Assembly: GCA_944325965.1 (NCBI GenBank)
Contig: CALVCB010000021.1
Coordinates: forward strand, 1 to 33,025
From: an uncultured Bacteroidales bacterium
Lineage (GTDB): Bacteria > Bacteroidota > Bacteroidia > Bacteroidales > UBA932
Direction: 5' to 3'
DNA: 33,025 bases
In this document: piece after piece, positions 1-6,101 of the stretch
Position numbering within the stretch: the first letter of the stretch is position 1
Layout of the letters: each line of letters begins with the position of its first letter
Notes under the pieces: generated by a model
What the model saw: only the letters and a program-made list of their open reading frames with translations
Databases searched by the model: none
What the model was told of the DNA's origin: nothing
Program-made: the position numbers and the translations under genes

Positions 1-843
1 GGGCATGTGAGAATAGTGAATCCGCTGCCGGGTGTCCCTGTCCTGGGGCTGCATATCCCGGATATGAAGAAGATAGCGAAGGAGCTCGCGGCAAGCGACG
101 GCATGCCTGCGCTGCTTGAGAGCTTTGAGACTGCAGGGCAGGGCCTGTATTATGAGGAAAAGCTCGTCTGGGGCCTTATGCTGAACTGCATGAAGGCCCC
201 TCTTGCGGACAGGCTGCTCCATCTGGAGCGGTTCGTCCCGCAGATTGACAACCGGGCAGTGTGCGATACTGTCTGCGGGGCTTCCAAATGGGTCATGCGG
301 AGGGACCGCATGTCAGTGGCCGGGAAAGGAGGCCGGATTTCCTCTTCCGGCGGTGCATCCGGTGTCCGTGAAGCGGTATGGGATTTCCTGGAGAGATGGT
401 GGGGTTCTGAGCACGAATTCGAGGTGAGATTTGCCGTTATCATGGCTATGTGCCATTTCCTGTCCCCGGAGTGGCTCGACAGAGTGTTCGGAAAGATTGA
501 TTTATTGGATTTCAGCAGGATAGCATCGGAATACGTGTTCATAGGAGACAGACGCAGGCAGGGTGCGGGCTCTGTGGATGGAGGGCCGGGGGCCGCGGAG
601 AGCTTCCTGATACGCTCCGGGGCGGGATATTCTCTTTCCGGGCTCAAGGCCGGGACGGTGCTCGGGGCTTCCCCTTATTATGTCCGCATGGGCGTGGCAT
701 GGCTACTTGCCACTTCGCTTGCCAAGTTCCCCGGCAGGACGAGGGAGTATGTCCGCTCGTGCTCCCTGCCGGAAGACGTGCTGAAGCTGTATGTCCGGAA
801 GGCCCGCGAGTCGTTTCGCACGAGGGATGTCTCCCCTGTGTGA
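1..843 (+). CDS. AlkD-like DNA alkylation repair protein, 5' end cut by the window
   Basis: The reading frame is open from base 1 to a TGA at 841-843. A GTG at base 7 could start it, but the frame continues upstream without a stop and the block around VPVLGLHIPDMKKIAKEL normally lies some residues into AlkD-family proteins, so the true start is probably outside the window. The all-helical, HEAT-like character and the blocks KWVMRRDR, VREAVWDFLERWWGSE, FEVRFAVIMAMCHFL and YYVRMGVAWLLATSLAKFP resemble DNA glycosylases of the AlkC/AlkD superfamily, which remove alkylated bases from DNA. It is longer than typical members because of two low-complexity, Gly/Ser/Ala-rich insertions (roughly residues 98-112 and 178-198 counted from base 7). 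The family call is by pattern recognition only; catalytic competence was not assessed. Confidence 0.75.
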   Translation, partial: GHVRIVNPLPGVPVLGLHIPDMKKIAKELAASDGMPALLESFETAGQGLYYEEKLVWGLMLNCMKAPLADRLLHLERFVPQIDNRAVCDTVCGASKWVMRRDRMSVAGKGGRISSSGGASGVREAVWDFLERWWGSEHEFEVRFAVIMAMCHFLSPEWLDRVFGKIDLLDFSRIASEYVFIGDRRRQGAGSVDGGPGAAESFLIRSGAGYSLSGLKAGTVLGASPYYVRMGVAWLLATSLAKFPGRTREYVRSCSLPEDVLKLYVRKARESFRTRDVSPV

Positions 844-1000
844 TGGTGCCGGCGAAGCGCAGCGGGTTCCCGGTCATAAAAAAATCAGGAAACTTATCTT
901 TTTTTGCAACATTTCCTCCCTCTCCGGTGTCAAATATGCGGATTCCCCCAAAGGCAGTGTCCATGGCGGTGCCGGATGCAGGGGGAAGGAAAGGGGTGGC

Positions 1001-1170
1001 GCCCCTTAACAAGGGGCTGTCACGAAGTGACTGGGGATTAAGATGGGAAGGCCCTTCAGGGCCGCACCGGAGCGTCAGCGAAGTTCCCTGCATGGGAACT
1101 GAAGCAGTGGAGGTGCCGGCGTAGCGAAGCGGAGCCGCATGCCCCGACGGGGCTGTCACCGCAGGTGACG
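1001..1170. repeat. Array of six short hairpins; copy A of an interspersed palindromic repeat
   Basis: Six perfect inverted repeats follow one another: 1001-1007/1011-1017 (GCCCCTT-AAC-AAGGGGC), 1019-1023/1027-1031 (GTCAC-GAA-GTGAC), 1050-1054/1059-1063 (GGCCC-TTCA-GGGCC), 1083-1088/1094-1099 (GTTCCC/GGGAAC), 1141-1146/1148-1153 (GCCCCG/CGGGGC) and 1155-1160/1164-1169 (GTCACC-GCA-GGTGAC). The stretch about 1051-1123 is roughly 85-90% identical by eye to the reverse complement of 8427-8504. The same hairpin order recurs there, so this is a dispersed element and not chance structure. No coding potential is evident. Confidence 0.75.
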
Positions 1171-1189
1171 GGAGGGGGACAGACAGGAA

Positions 1190-1335
1190 TTGTCATTTCG
1201 ACCGAACAAAGTGAGTGGAGAAATCTGTAGAAGGAATTAACAGATCCCTCGACTTCGCTCGGGATGACAGAAGGACGCTCGGAATGACAAAGAGACTTCG
1301 GGATGACAAAAGGACACCCGGGATGACAGGGATTC
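1190..1335. repeat. Inverted TGTCATTTCG/CGGGATGACA motif followed by ~20-bp tandem units
   Basis: TGTCATTTCGACC at 1191 is answered by CTCGGGATGACA at 1258-1269, with AAATCTGT (1221-1228) and ACAGATCC (1240-1247) as an inner inverted pair. From 1258 the half-motif repeats with a period near 20: starts at about 1258, 1278, 1297 and 1317, each reading approximately CTCGGGATGACAnAAGGAC. Similar GGGATGACA palindromic repeats are common between genes in Bacteroidota; the tandem expansion of one arm is what stands out here. Confidence 0.7.
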
Positions 1336-1419
1336 CGGTCATAAATGATAAAATATTGATTTTTAATATAATATTGTTAAACATAAATTCGTCGAACTGA
1401 CGTTAAATTATTGACTGTT

Positions 1420-1887
1420 ATGATAGACTGGACTGCGGTACTTATTGTCACCGGCGTGTGCGTGGTGATGCCGGTAGTGATTGTGGCTGTGGCTTTCAAG
1501 CAGAAAGAGCGTGCCATAGACAGGAAGATGGATGTGCTTTCCAAGGCCGTCGAGAACGGGCAGGAGATAGACCCTGCGCTGTTTGCTGATGAGAAAAGCA
1601 GCAAGAGCTTGAAGCTCAGACTTATCAACAGGGCGACCTGGGGCGTTGTCCTCTCAGTGGTGGCGATAGTCATGCTTGCATGTGCGCTTTTCGTGAATGA
1701 TGACCCTGAGGGGCTGGTCATCAGCGGAGGGATCATCCTTGCGGCGGGAATCGGGATGCTGTTCTCTTTCTTTGCAGGGAAACGCTGGCTCACTCCTGAG
1801 ATCGAGGCTGACGAGATGAGGCTCAGGGCCGAGGCGGAGAAGGCGAGAAGGATACTTTCCGGGACGGACACGGACAGCCGCGCCTGA
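1420..1887 (+). CDS. DUF6249-like small membrane protein encoded ahead of an ECF sigma factor
   Basis: The product has 155 residues from the ATG at 1420; a TTG at 1411 would add three residues, but the ATG followed by MIDWTAVLIV fits the membrane start better. Three hydrophobic segments are visible: residues ~4-26 (TAVLIVTGVCVVMPVVIVAV), ~70-91 and ~99-121, with a charged loop after the first (KQKERAIDRKMDVLSKAVENG) and a charged Glu/Arg-rich tail. This architecture resembles DUF6249 proteins, often found next to ECF sigma factors in Bacteroidota. The sigma factor begins 39 bases downstream on the same strand, so the two are probably cotranscribed. A role in signalling to the sigma factor is inference from position only. 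Confidence 0.7.
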   Translation: MIDWTAVLIVTGVCVVMPVVIVAVAFKQKERAIDRKMDVLSKAVENGQEIDPALFADEKSSKSLKLRLINRATWGVVLSVVAIVMLACALFVNDDPEGLVISGGIILAAGIGMLFSFFAGKRWLTPEIEADEMRLRAEAEKARRILSGTDTDSRA

Positions 1888-1926
1888 ATCCTGGACGGCT
1901 GTGGAACAGTGATAATCGCTTGAAAA

Positions 1927-2421
1927 GTGGACAAGGCACAGTTCATAAGGCTTGTGGAGCAGGAGCAGGAACCTCTGCGGAGGTTCCTGTGCGTGCTGTG
2001 CGGCGGAGACCGGTTCCGTGCGGATGACCTGGCGCAGGAGGCCCTGCTCAAGGCATATATGTCATTCACCAGGTTCGAGGGCCGCTCCAAGTTCTCCACG
2101 TGGCTTTTCCGCATAGCCTACAACTGCTTCTACGACTTCAAGGCCCGTTCTGCCAGGGATGACTCCGAGCCTCTCGGCCCGGCGCATGAGAGAAAGCCGG
2201 ATGATGACGCCTGTACCGACTCCCGTTTCCGGCACCAGGATCTTTATATGGCCATCGGCGCCCTTTCCGAGACAGAGAGGGCGGTCATCCTTCTCTTCTA
2301 CATGGAAGACAAGTCCATAAAGGACATAGAATCCATCACCGGCATGCCCTCAGGCACTGTCCGCTCGCATCTTTCCCGCGGCAGGCAGCATCTGAAAGAC
2401 TATCTGCAGAGGATAAGGTGA
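1927..2421 (+). CDS. ECF-type RNA polymerase sigma factor
   Basis: A 164-residue sigma-70 family protein. Region 2 is around residues 10-80, with the core-binding block DDLAQEALLKAY and the promoter-melting block FEGRSKFSTWLFRIAYN. Region 4 is around residues 100-160, with LSETERAVILLFYMEDKSI and a helix-turn-helix in ITGMPSGTVRSHLSRGRQ. The length is typical of extracytoplasmic-function sigma factors. The start is GTG at 1927; an in-frame TGA at 1921 rules out anything longer. It lies between two small membrane-protein genes read in the same direction (gaps of 39 and 35 bases). No classical anti-sigma domain is recognisable in either neighbour, so the controlling signal is unknown. Confidence 0.93.
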   Translation: MDKAQFIRLVEQEQEPLRRFLCVLCGGDRFRADDLAQEALLKAYMSFTRFEGRSKFSTWLFRIAYNCFYDFKARSARDDSEPLGPAHERKPDDDACTDSRFRHQDLYMAIGALSETERAVILLFYMEDKSIKDIESITGMPSGTVRSHLSRGRQHLKDYLQRIR

Positions 2422-2456
2422 CGGGTCATAGGGAACAGAAAACAATATAGAACATC

Positions 2457-2837
2457 ATGAAAAACAGTGAAATACGCAAATTCATCCATGACAATATGCC
2501 CCAGATCGAGGGCAGCGGCCGTTTCATGGACGAACTGGTCCGCCAGATAGACCTCCTTCCTATCCCTGCGTCCCTGGACGGCAGGTCCGAGGAGGAGAAA
2601 CAGGCCAATATCAGGATGATTCTCGATGTGGCGAGGTCAATCAAGCGCCGTTACCGCAGGTCGGCCATTCTGTTTGCCGTCCTGTCCGTGGTGCTTCTGT
2701 CATGTGCAGCGCTCGCCATCTTCCTCATCCCTGAGCTTCACGAGGCTGTGATGAAGTATTACATCTACATAGCCGTGGCCTTTGCCGCCATAGTCCTCTC
2801 CATCTCCCTCTCGGCACTTTCCGCTTCCAGGATGTAG
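2457..2837 (+). CDS. Two-helix membrane protein downstream of the sigma factor, function unknown
   Basis: A 126-residue product. The N-terminal ~60 residues are soluble and charged (MKNSEIRKFIHDNMPQI..., RFMDELVRQIDLLPIP), followed by a basic patch (RSIKRRYRR, ~62-70) and two hydrophobic helices (~71-92 and ~101-122). The positive patch before the first helix suggests that the N-terminal part stays in the cytoplasm. A short cytoplasmic segment ahead of membrane helices, encoded directly after an ECF sigma factor, is how many non-canonical anti-sigma factors are organised, so an anti-sigma role is plausible but not shown; no zinc-binding anti-sigma motif (HxxxCxxC) is present. The gene starts 35 bases after the sigma factor stop. 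Confidence 0.75.
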   Translation: MKNSEIRKFIHDNMPQIEGSGRFMDELVRQIDLLPIPASLDGRSEEEKQANIRMILDVARSIKRRYRRSAILFAVLSVVLLSCAALAIFLIPELHEAVMKYYIYIAVAFAAIVLSISLSALSASRM

Positions 2838-3146
2838 TCAGGTGTGCCGAGAAGCCTGAAACCTCGCTGACGCTTTCTGCCGGGTCATCCGCGTACCCTG
2901 GAACATGTGGGGTTAATGTAACTTGCTGGTTTATAATGAAATATGAAATGTTACCATGCTCCAGACCCATTACAGAAAGGGGTCTGGAGCATGGTGCTTG
3001 TTTGTAATATTGTGTTAATCAATTGATTATAAAATATCACCTTGCTCCAGAGTTCGGGAAGGGTGAATTCATGTTAATTACTCAGATAAATTTATTACTT
3101 TTGTTGTGAGTAAAAGTTCTCATTGTACTGAGTAAAATGTAAAAAT
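2838..3146. other. Gene-free interval with a hairpin and a weak promoter candidate
   Basis: No gene is seen in these 309 bases. They contain the 16-bp hairpin at 2953-2995, a partial direct copy of its left arm at about 3041-3053 (CCTTGCTCCAGAG versus CCATGCTCCAGAC), and an AT-rich segment ahead of the ATPase gene with a TACTTTTG element at 3096-3103 that fits the TAnnTTTG promoter box but lacks a TTTG box at the usual distance. Confidence 0.6.
2953..2995. terminator. Strong hairpin, possible terminator of the sigma-factor set
   Basis: Bases 2953-2968 (ACCATGCTCCAGACCC) and 2980-2995 (GGGTCTGGAGCATGGT) are perfect reverse complements, giving a 16-bp stem with an 11-base loop. It lies 115 bases after the last gene of the set. 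The tract downstream is only moderately T-rich (GCTTGTTTGTAAT), so it is not a textbook intrinsic terminator and may instead be a repeat arm. Confidence 0.5.
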
Positions 3147-4337
3147 ATGTATAAACGGGCAGAATATCAGCTGATTACAGAGCGTATGAAAGAGCCTCGC
3201 AGGTTCATTCAGGTCGTTATGGGTGCCCGGCAGATAGGGAAGTCAACGGTGGTCAAACAGGTATTGAAAGATTTGGATATGCCTTACCAGTTCTTTTCTG
3301 CCGACAATGTTCCGGCTACGAACAGTGCATGGATTTCCGATTGTTGGGCAGCTGTGCGAAGCTTGAAGGAGAGCAAAGGCTGGGGAAACGTTATCCTTGT
3401 AATTGATGAGATACAGAAGATTGCCGACTGGAGCGAAGTAGTGAAGAAAGAATGGGACGATGATACGTTCCATGACCGCGACATCAAGGTCTTGATTTTG
3501 GGAAGCAGCCGTGTATTGTTGGAAAAGGGTTTGTCTGAGTCATTGGCAGGGCGATTCGAAGAAATACGCATGAGCCATTGGAGCTATCAGGAAATGAAAG
3601 AGTGCTTCGGTTTCTCGCTTGACCAATATATGTTCTATGGGGGCTATCCCGGTGCGGCTACTTTGATTGGCGATGAAGACCGCTTCAGCCAATACATACA
3701 GTCGGCCATCATCGAGGCGACCATCAACAAGGACATTCTGATGGATACGACGATAAATAAGCCTGCCTTACTTCGGCAGACCTTTGAGCTGGGGGCAGCC
3801 TATTCGGGGGAATTGCTTTCATTGAACAAAATGCTCGGCTCGCTTCAAGACGCCGGGAATACCGTGACATTGGCGGGATATATCAATCTGTTGGATGAAA
3901 GCGGACTTCTTTGCGGCCTTCAGAAGTTCAGCGCGGATATGGCAAGGAGGCGTGCCAGTATCCCTAAGTTGCAGGTCTATAACAATGCGTTGAAGACGGT
4001 GTATAGCCCGTTGTCCTTTGAGCAGGCGATACTCAACCGCAAGGCATGGGGACGGATCTTTGAGTCGGGTATCGGTGCCTATCTGGTAAGCCAAGCCTTT
4101 GTGCATCGCTTTGAAGTGTTCTATTGGCGTGAACGGGATGATGAAGTGGATTTCGTTTTGCGTAAAAAAGGCTCTGTGGTGGCCATTGAGGTGAAAAGCA
4201 ATGCTGAAAAACGGACGGACGGGCTGGATAAATTCCGCAAGCTTTTCAATCCGCAAGCGGCGTTTATCGTGGGAGACGGAGGTATCAGTGCGGAAGATTT
4301 CCTTTCGATGGATATGCGGAAACTCTTGAGCCGCTGA
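3147..4337 (+). CDS. AAA-type ATPase with DUF4143-like C-terminal domain
   Basis: A 396-residue protein of a widespread group of AAA-type ATPases with unknown biological role. The Walker A motif GARQIGKST is at residues 26-34 and the Walker B motif VILVIDEIQ around 82-90 (D87, E88); GSSRVLLEKG, with the arginine after the sensor-like serine, follows near 119. The C-terminal part carries DDEVDFVLRKKG...AIEVKSN (about 331-352), the fold-signature D...ExK of the PD-(D/E)XK nuclease-like DUF4143 domain; whether it cleaves DNA is unknown. The gene is monocistronic, is visibly lower in GC than its neighbours and has no functional link to them, which suggests it was acquired. It converges on ksgA with an 8-base gap. 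Confidence 0.9.
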   Translation: MYKRAEYQLITERMKEPRRFIQVVMGARQIGKSTVVKQVLKDLDMPYQFFSADNVPATNSAWISDCWAAVRSLKESKGWGNVILVIDEIQKIADWSEVVKKEWDDDTFHDRDIKVLILGSSRVLLEKGLSESLAGRFEEIRMSHWSYQEMKECFGFSLDQYMFYGGYPGAATLIGDEDRFSQYIQSAIIEATINKDILMDTTINKPALLRQTFELGAAYSGELLSLNKMLGSLQDAGNTVTLAGYINLLDESGLLCGLQKFSADMARRRASIPKLQVYNNALKTVYSPLSFEQAILNRKAWGRIFESGIGAYLVSQAFVHRFEVFYWRERDDEVDFVLRKKGSVVAIEVKSNAEKRTDGLDKFRKLFNPQAAFIVGDGGISAEDFLSMDMRKLLSR

Positions 4338-4345
4338 CATGGAGG

Positions 4346-5191
4346 TCATGAAAGCTTGATTGTAAGTGCAATGAAGTCTTCTACGCCAAGCCTTTCGGGC
4401 CTGAGGTCGAATACCGGGGCCGATGCGAATCGGGCGGTCTGCTCCGGGCTCCAGCCTTCCCTCCCAGCCTTCGCTGTGATGAGTGGCTTGAGAGAATTGC
4501 GCATGGTCTTGCGGCGCTGGTTGAAGGAGGTCTTGACCACGGTCTTGAACAGGCTTTCGTCGCAGCCGAGGGAGGTGCGGCTGTTGCGTGTGAGGCGTAT
4601 TACGGCCGACTTGACTTTCGGTGGAGGGTTGAACGCCCCTTCACCCACGGTGAACAGGTATTCGATGTCATACCAGGCCTGCAGGAGTACAGAGAGTATG
4701 CCGTAAGTCTTTGTTCCAGGCTTTTCCGCAATGCGTTCCGCCACTTCTTTCTGTATCATGCACACTACCTGCGGGACGGACTCCTTGTAGTCCAGCACCT
4801 TGAAGAAAATCTGCGAAGATATGTTGTAGGGGAAGTTTCCGATGATGAAGAACTTTCCTTTGAAGAAATTCTCCAGTTTCAGTTTCAGAAAGTCCGCTTT
4901 GATAAGTCTGCCGTTGGTCTTCGGGAGATTCATCAGCAGATAGTCCACTGACTCGTCATCGATTTCCACCATCTTCAGGTCTATGTCATCCCTTTCGAGC
5001 AGATACTGGCTCAGCACTCCCATTCCGGGCCCGATTTCAAGGGCAGGCACCGGCAGACGTACAGAAGGTTCTGCACTGTCTTCCTGCCCTGCTATGAACC
5101 CGTCGGTGACAAGCGCATCAGCGATGCTGCGTGCTATGGAAAGGTCTGTGAGGAAATGCTGCCCCAGGGATTTTTTTGCTCTGACTTCCAT
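4346..5191 (-). CDS. rsmA: 16S rRNA (adenine-N6,N6)-dimethyltransferase
   Basis: A 281-residue KsgA/RsmA enzyme that dimethylates two adjacent adenines near the 3' end of 16S rRNA during small-subunit assembly. The start at 5191 gives MEVRAKKSLGQHFL, the conserved N-terminus; the frame is open for 28 more codons upstream, but those overlap the promoter. The S-adenosylmethionine-binding motif LEIGPGMG is at residues 51-58, the acidic loop VEID at 75-78, and the catalytic motif NFPYN (family N-L/F-P-Y) at 119-123. A short insertion of about 14 residues (33-46) precedes the first motif. It stands alone, convergent with the ATPase gene, and has its own promoter at 5220-5251. Confidence 0.97.
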   Translation of the reverse strand: MEVRAKKSLGQHFLTDLSIARSIADALVTDGFIAGQEDSAEPSVRLPVPALEIGPGMGVLSQYLLERDDIDLKMVEIDDESVDYLLMNLPKTNGRLIKADFLKLKLENFFKGKFFIIGNFPYNISSQIFFKVLDYKESVPQVVCMIQKEVAERIAEKPGTKTYGILSVLLQAWYDIEYLFTVGEGAFNPPPKVKSAVIRLTRNSRTSLGCDESLFKTVVKTSFNQRRKTMRNSLKPLITAKAGREGWSPEQTARFASAPVFDLRPERLGVEDFIALTIKLS

Positions 5192-5219
5192 GTCTTTTCT
5201 CCGTTTTGTATTCCGGGTG

Positions 5220-5251
5220 CAAATATACTCAGTAGCCGAGAGCAATGCAAA
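5220..5251 (-). promoter_or_regulatory. Bacteroides-type promoter of rsmA
   Basis: On the minus strand, TTTG (5251-5248) is followed after exactly 20 bases by TATATTTG (5227-5220), matching the -33 TTTG and -7 TAnnTTTG boxes of the primary Bacteroidota sigma factor. The -7 box ends 28 bases before the rsmA start codon, leaving a leader of about 20 bases. Confidence 0.8.
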
Positions 5252-5265
5252 TGCGTAAGCATTTG

Positions 5266-5328
5266 ACAGGTCCATACCGCAACAGACAGGAGACCACCGG
5301 TCTCATGGAAGCTGCGGTATGGACCTGT
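5266..5328. repeat. Nested inverted repeat (cruciform) upstream of rsmA
   Basis: Bases 5266-5281 (ACAGGTCCATACCGCA) and 5313-5328 (TGCGGTATGGACCTGT) are a perfect 16-bp inverted pair. Inside it, 5290-5295 GAGACC and 5299-5304 GGTCTC form a second hairpin. The outer arm begins 15 bases upstream of the rsmA -33 box. The sequence just downstream repeats GGCCGCCAGGCC twice, 41 bases apart. Confidence 0.75.
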
Positions 5329-5578
5329 CCCAAAGGCCGCCAGGCCAGCATTGCCGAGGCGTGAACCGTATAAATGGCCGCCAGGCCAAATATCTCAGTA
5401 GCCCCAGAACATGAGCATAATTGAAAACCGCTGCGTTATTTTCTGAATCCGGGCTAAGTCATTTACGTCAGTAAACACCTGTCGCCCCATGCTGAGGCGT
5501 GACAGTGATGAAACATGCCGGGCCACCCCTCGTACATTTTGCCTGGCGGCTTGGGATGACGGATGACCATCATCACAG

Positions 5579-5820
5579 ATGCACACCTGCAGTAGAGAGA
5601 TTTATGTAAGTCGTTGACAATATGAGTGTTCCTGGAACGGGCTGTTTCCAGGTGGGACATTCCGATGCACACCTGCAGTGACCTGTATGCCATCTATGGC
5701 CCTGCAATGCCGTTCATGCACTGCAGGTGTGTCGCAAAGTGTTACACCTGCAGTTACACCATCTCTGCAATATGTTGATAGTTAAGATGTTGTTGGAAAC
5801 TACTTACTGCAGGTGTGCAT
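5579..5820. repeat. Cluster of five CACCTGCAGT motifs
   Basis: The 10-mer CACCTGCAGT occurs at 5584-5593, 5670-5679 and 5745-5754, and its reverse complement at 5720-5729 and 5806-5815. The first two share the longer GATGCACACCTGCAGT, and the last is an extended inverted copy (ACTGCAGGTGTGCAT, 5806-5820). Five copies of a 10-mer in about 240 bases is far above chance. It could be an operator cluster or decayed repeat units. Confidence 0.7.
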
Positions 5821-5928
5821 ATCCCTCCCGTCAGCATTGATGCCAGGCTTCCCTGAAACTCATTCCGGTCCGGGCATTTGACACATAGCTCAACGGATTC
5901 GTCATTGTTTTTCGGGGAATTATGTTTG

Positions 5929-6007
5929 ACTTTGCAAAGTCATGAGGAAATGATATTGATGAAAAACAAGGCAGGCATTTATCCCTAAATGGATGCCTGC
6001 TTTTTTT
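5929..6007 (+). ncRNA. Candidate small RNA between rsmA and the outer-membrane protein gene
   Basis: A TATGTTTG box at 5921-5928 matches TAnnTTTG; 19 bases ahead of it is TTCG (5898-5901), three of four bases of the -33 TTTG box. A start a few bases after 5928 and termination at 6007 would give an RNA of about 70-75 bases. The palindrome GACTTTGCAAAGTC (5928-5941) sits at the predicted start point. This is inferred from the pairing of promoter-like and terminator signals; no RNA family is recognised. Confidence 0.35.
5971..6007 (+). terminator. Intrinsic terminator with no recognised gene upstream
   Basis: GCAGGCAT (5971-5978) pairs with ATGCCTGC (5993-6000), followed immediately by seven Ts (6001-6007): a classic Rho-independent terminator read on the plus strand. 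The nearest plus-strand gene ends at 4337, so it most likely closes a small transcript (see the candidate RNA). A nine-codon frame (MKNKAGIYP, 5959-5988) runs into the stem. Confidence 0.8.
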
Positions 6008-6101
6008 CACTCATGTAAAATTCGGGAAAAGAGGACGCGGTCTTCCTGGAAAAGTCAGGAGCCTTCAGTCCGGCGGCAGCATGTACTGAAGGATGATGTC
6101 C

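Larger units (their letters stand above)
844..1419. other. Gene-free interval rich in short palindromes and tandem units
   Basis: No convincing gene lies in these 576 bases; the short open frames have repetitive, proline/glycine-rich translations and overlap repeats. The stretch holds a string of small hairpins (1001-1170), an inverted motif pair related to TGTCATTTCG/CGGGATGACA (1190-1270) and a run of about four ~20-bp units (1258-1330), each listed separately. Bases 1335-1419 are AT-rich and probably contain the promoter for the membrane-protein/sigma-factor set, but no good TAnnTTTG element was found. Confidence 0.7.
5192..6101. other. 910-bp gene-free interval with several repeat structures
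   Basis: No reading frame here looks like a real gene; the longest are short, low-quality and overlap repeats. The interval contains the rsmA promoter (5220-5251), a nested cruciform (5266-5328), a direct repeat of GGCCGCCAGGCC (5335-5346 and 5376-5387), five copies of CACCTGCAGT in both orientations (5584-5815), and a promoter-like box plus intrinsic terminator that could bound a small RNA (5921-6007). Bases 5388-5580 and 5822-5900 hold nothing recognisable. Confidence 0.7.

Noticed and set aside
644..1159. A 171-codon minus-strand frame and a 141-codon plus-strand frame across the repeat region
   Set aside because: Both run through the hairpin array and overlap the end of the AlkD-like gene; their translations are Gly/Pro/Ser-rich with no domain pattern.
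1190..1335. A CRISPR array, suggested by the regular ~20-bp units
   Set aside because: The units are short, degenerate and directly adjacent with no unique spacers, and there are no cas genes in the window.
5395..5693. Overlapping minus-strand open frames of 63 and 76 codons
   Set aside because: They overlap each other and the CACCTGCAGT repeat units, have no upstream promoter box or recognisable domain, and their composition is not protein-like.
5959..5988. A nine-codon leader peptide gene (MKNKAGIYP) controlling the neighbouring gene by attenuation
   Set aside because: The next gene (6102-8333) is on the opposite strand, so the terminator cannot attenuate it; the frame is too short to support as a gene and is mentioned only within the candidate RNA.
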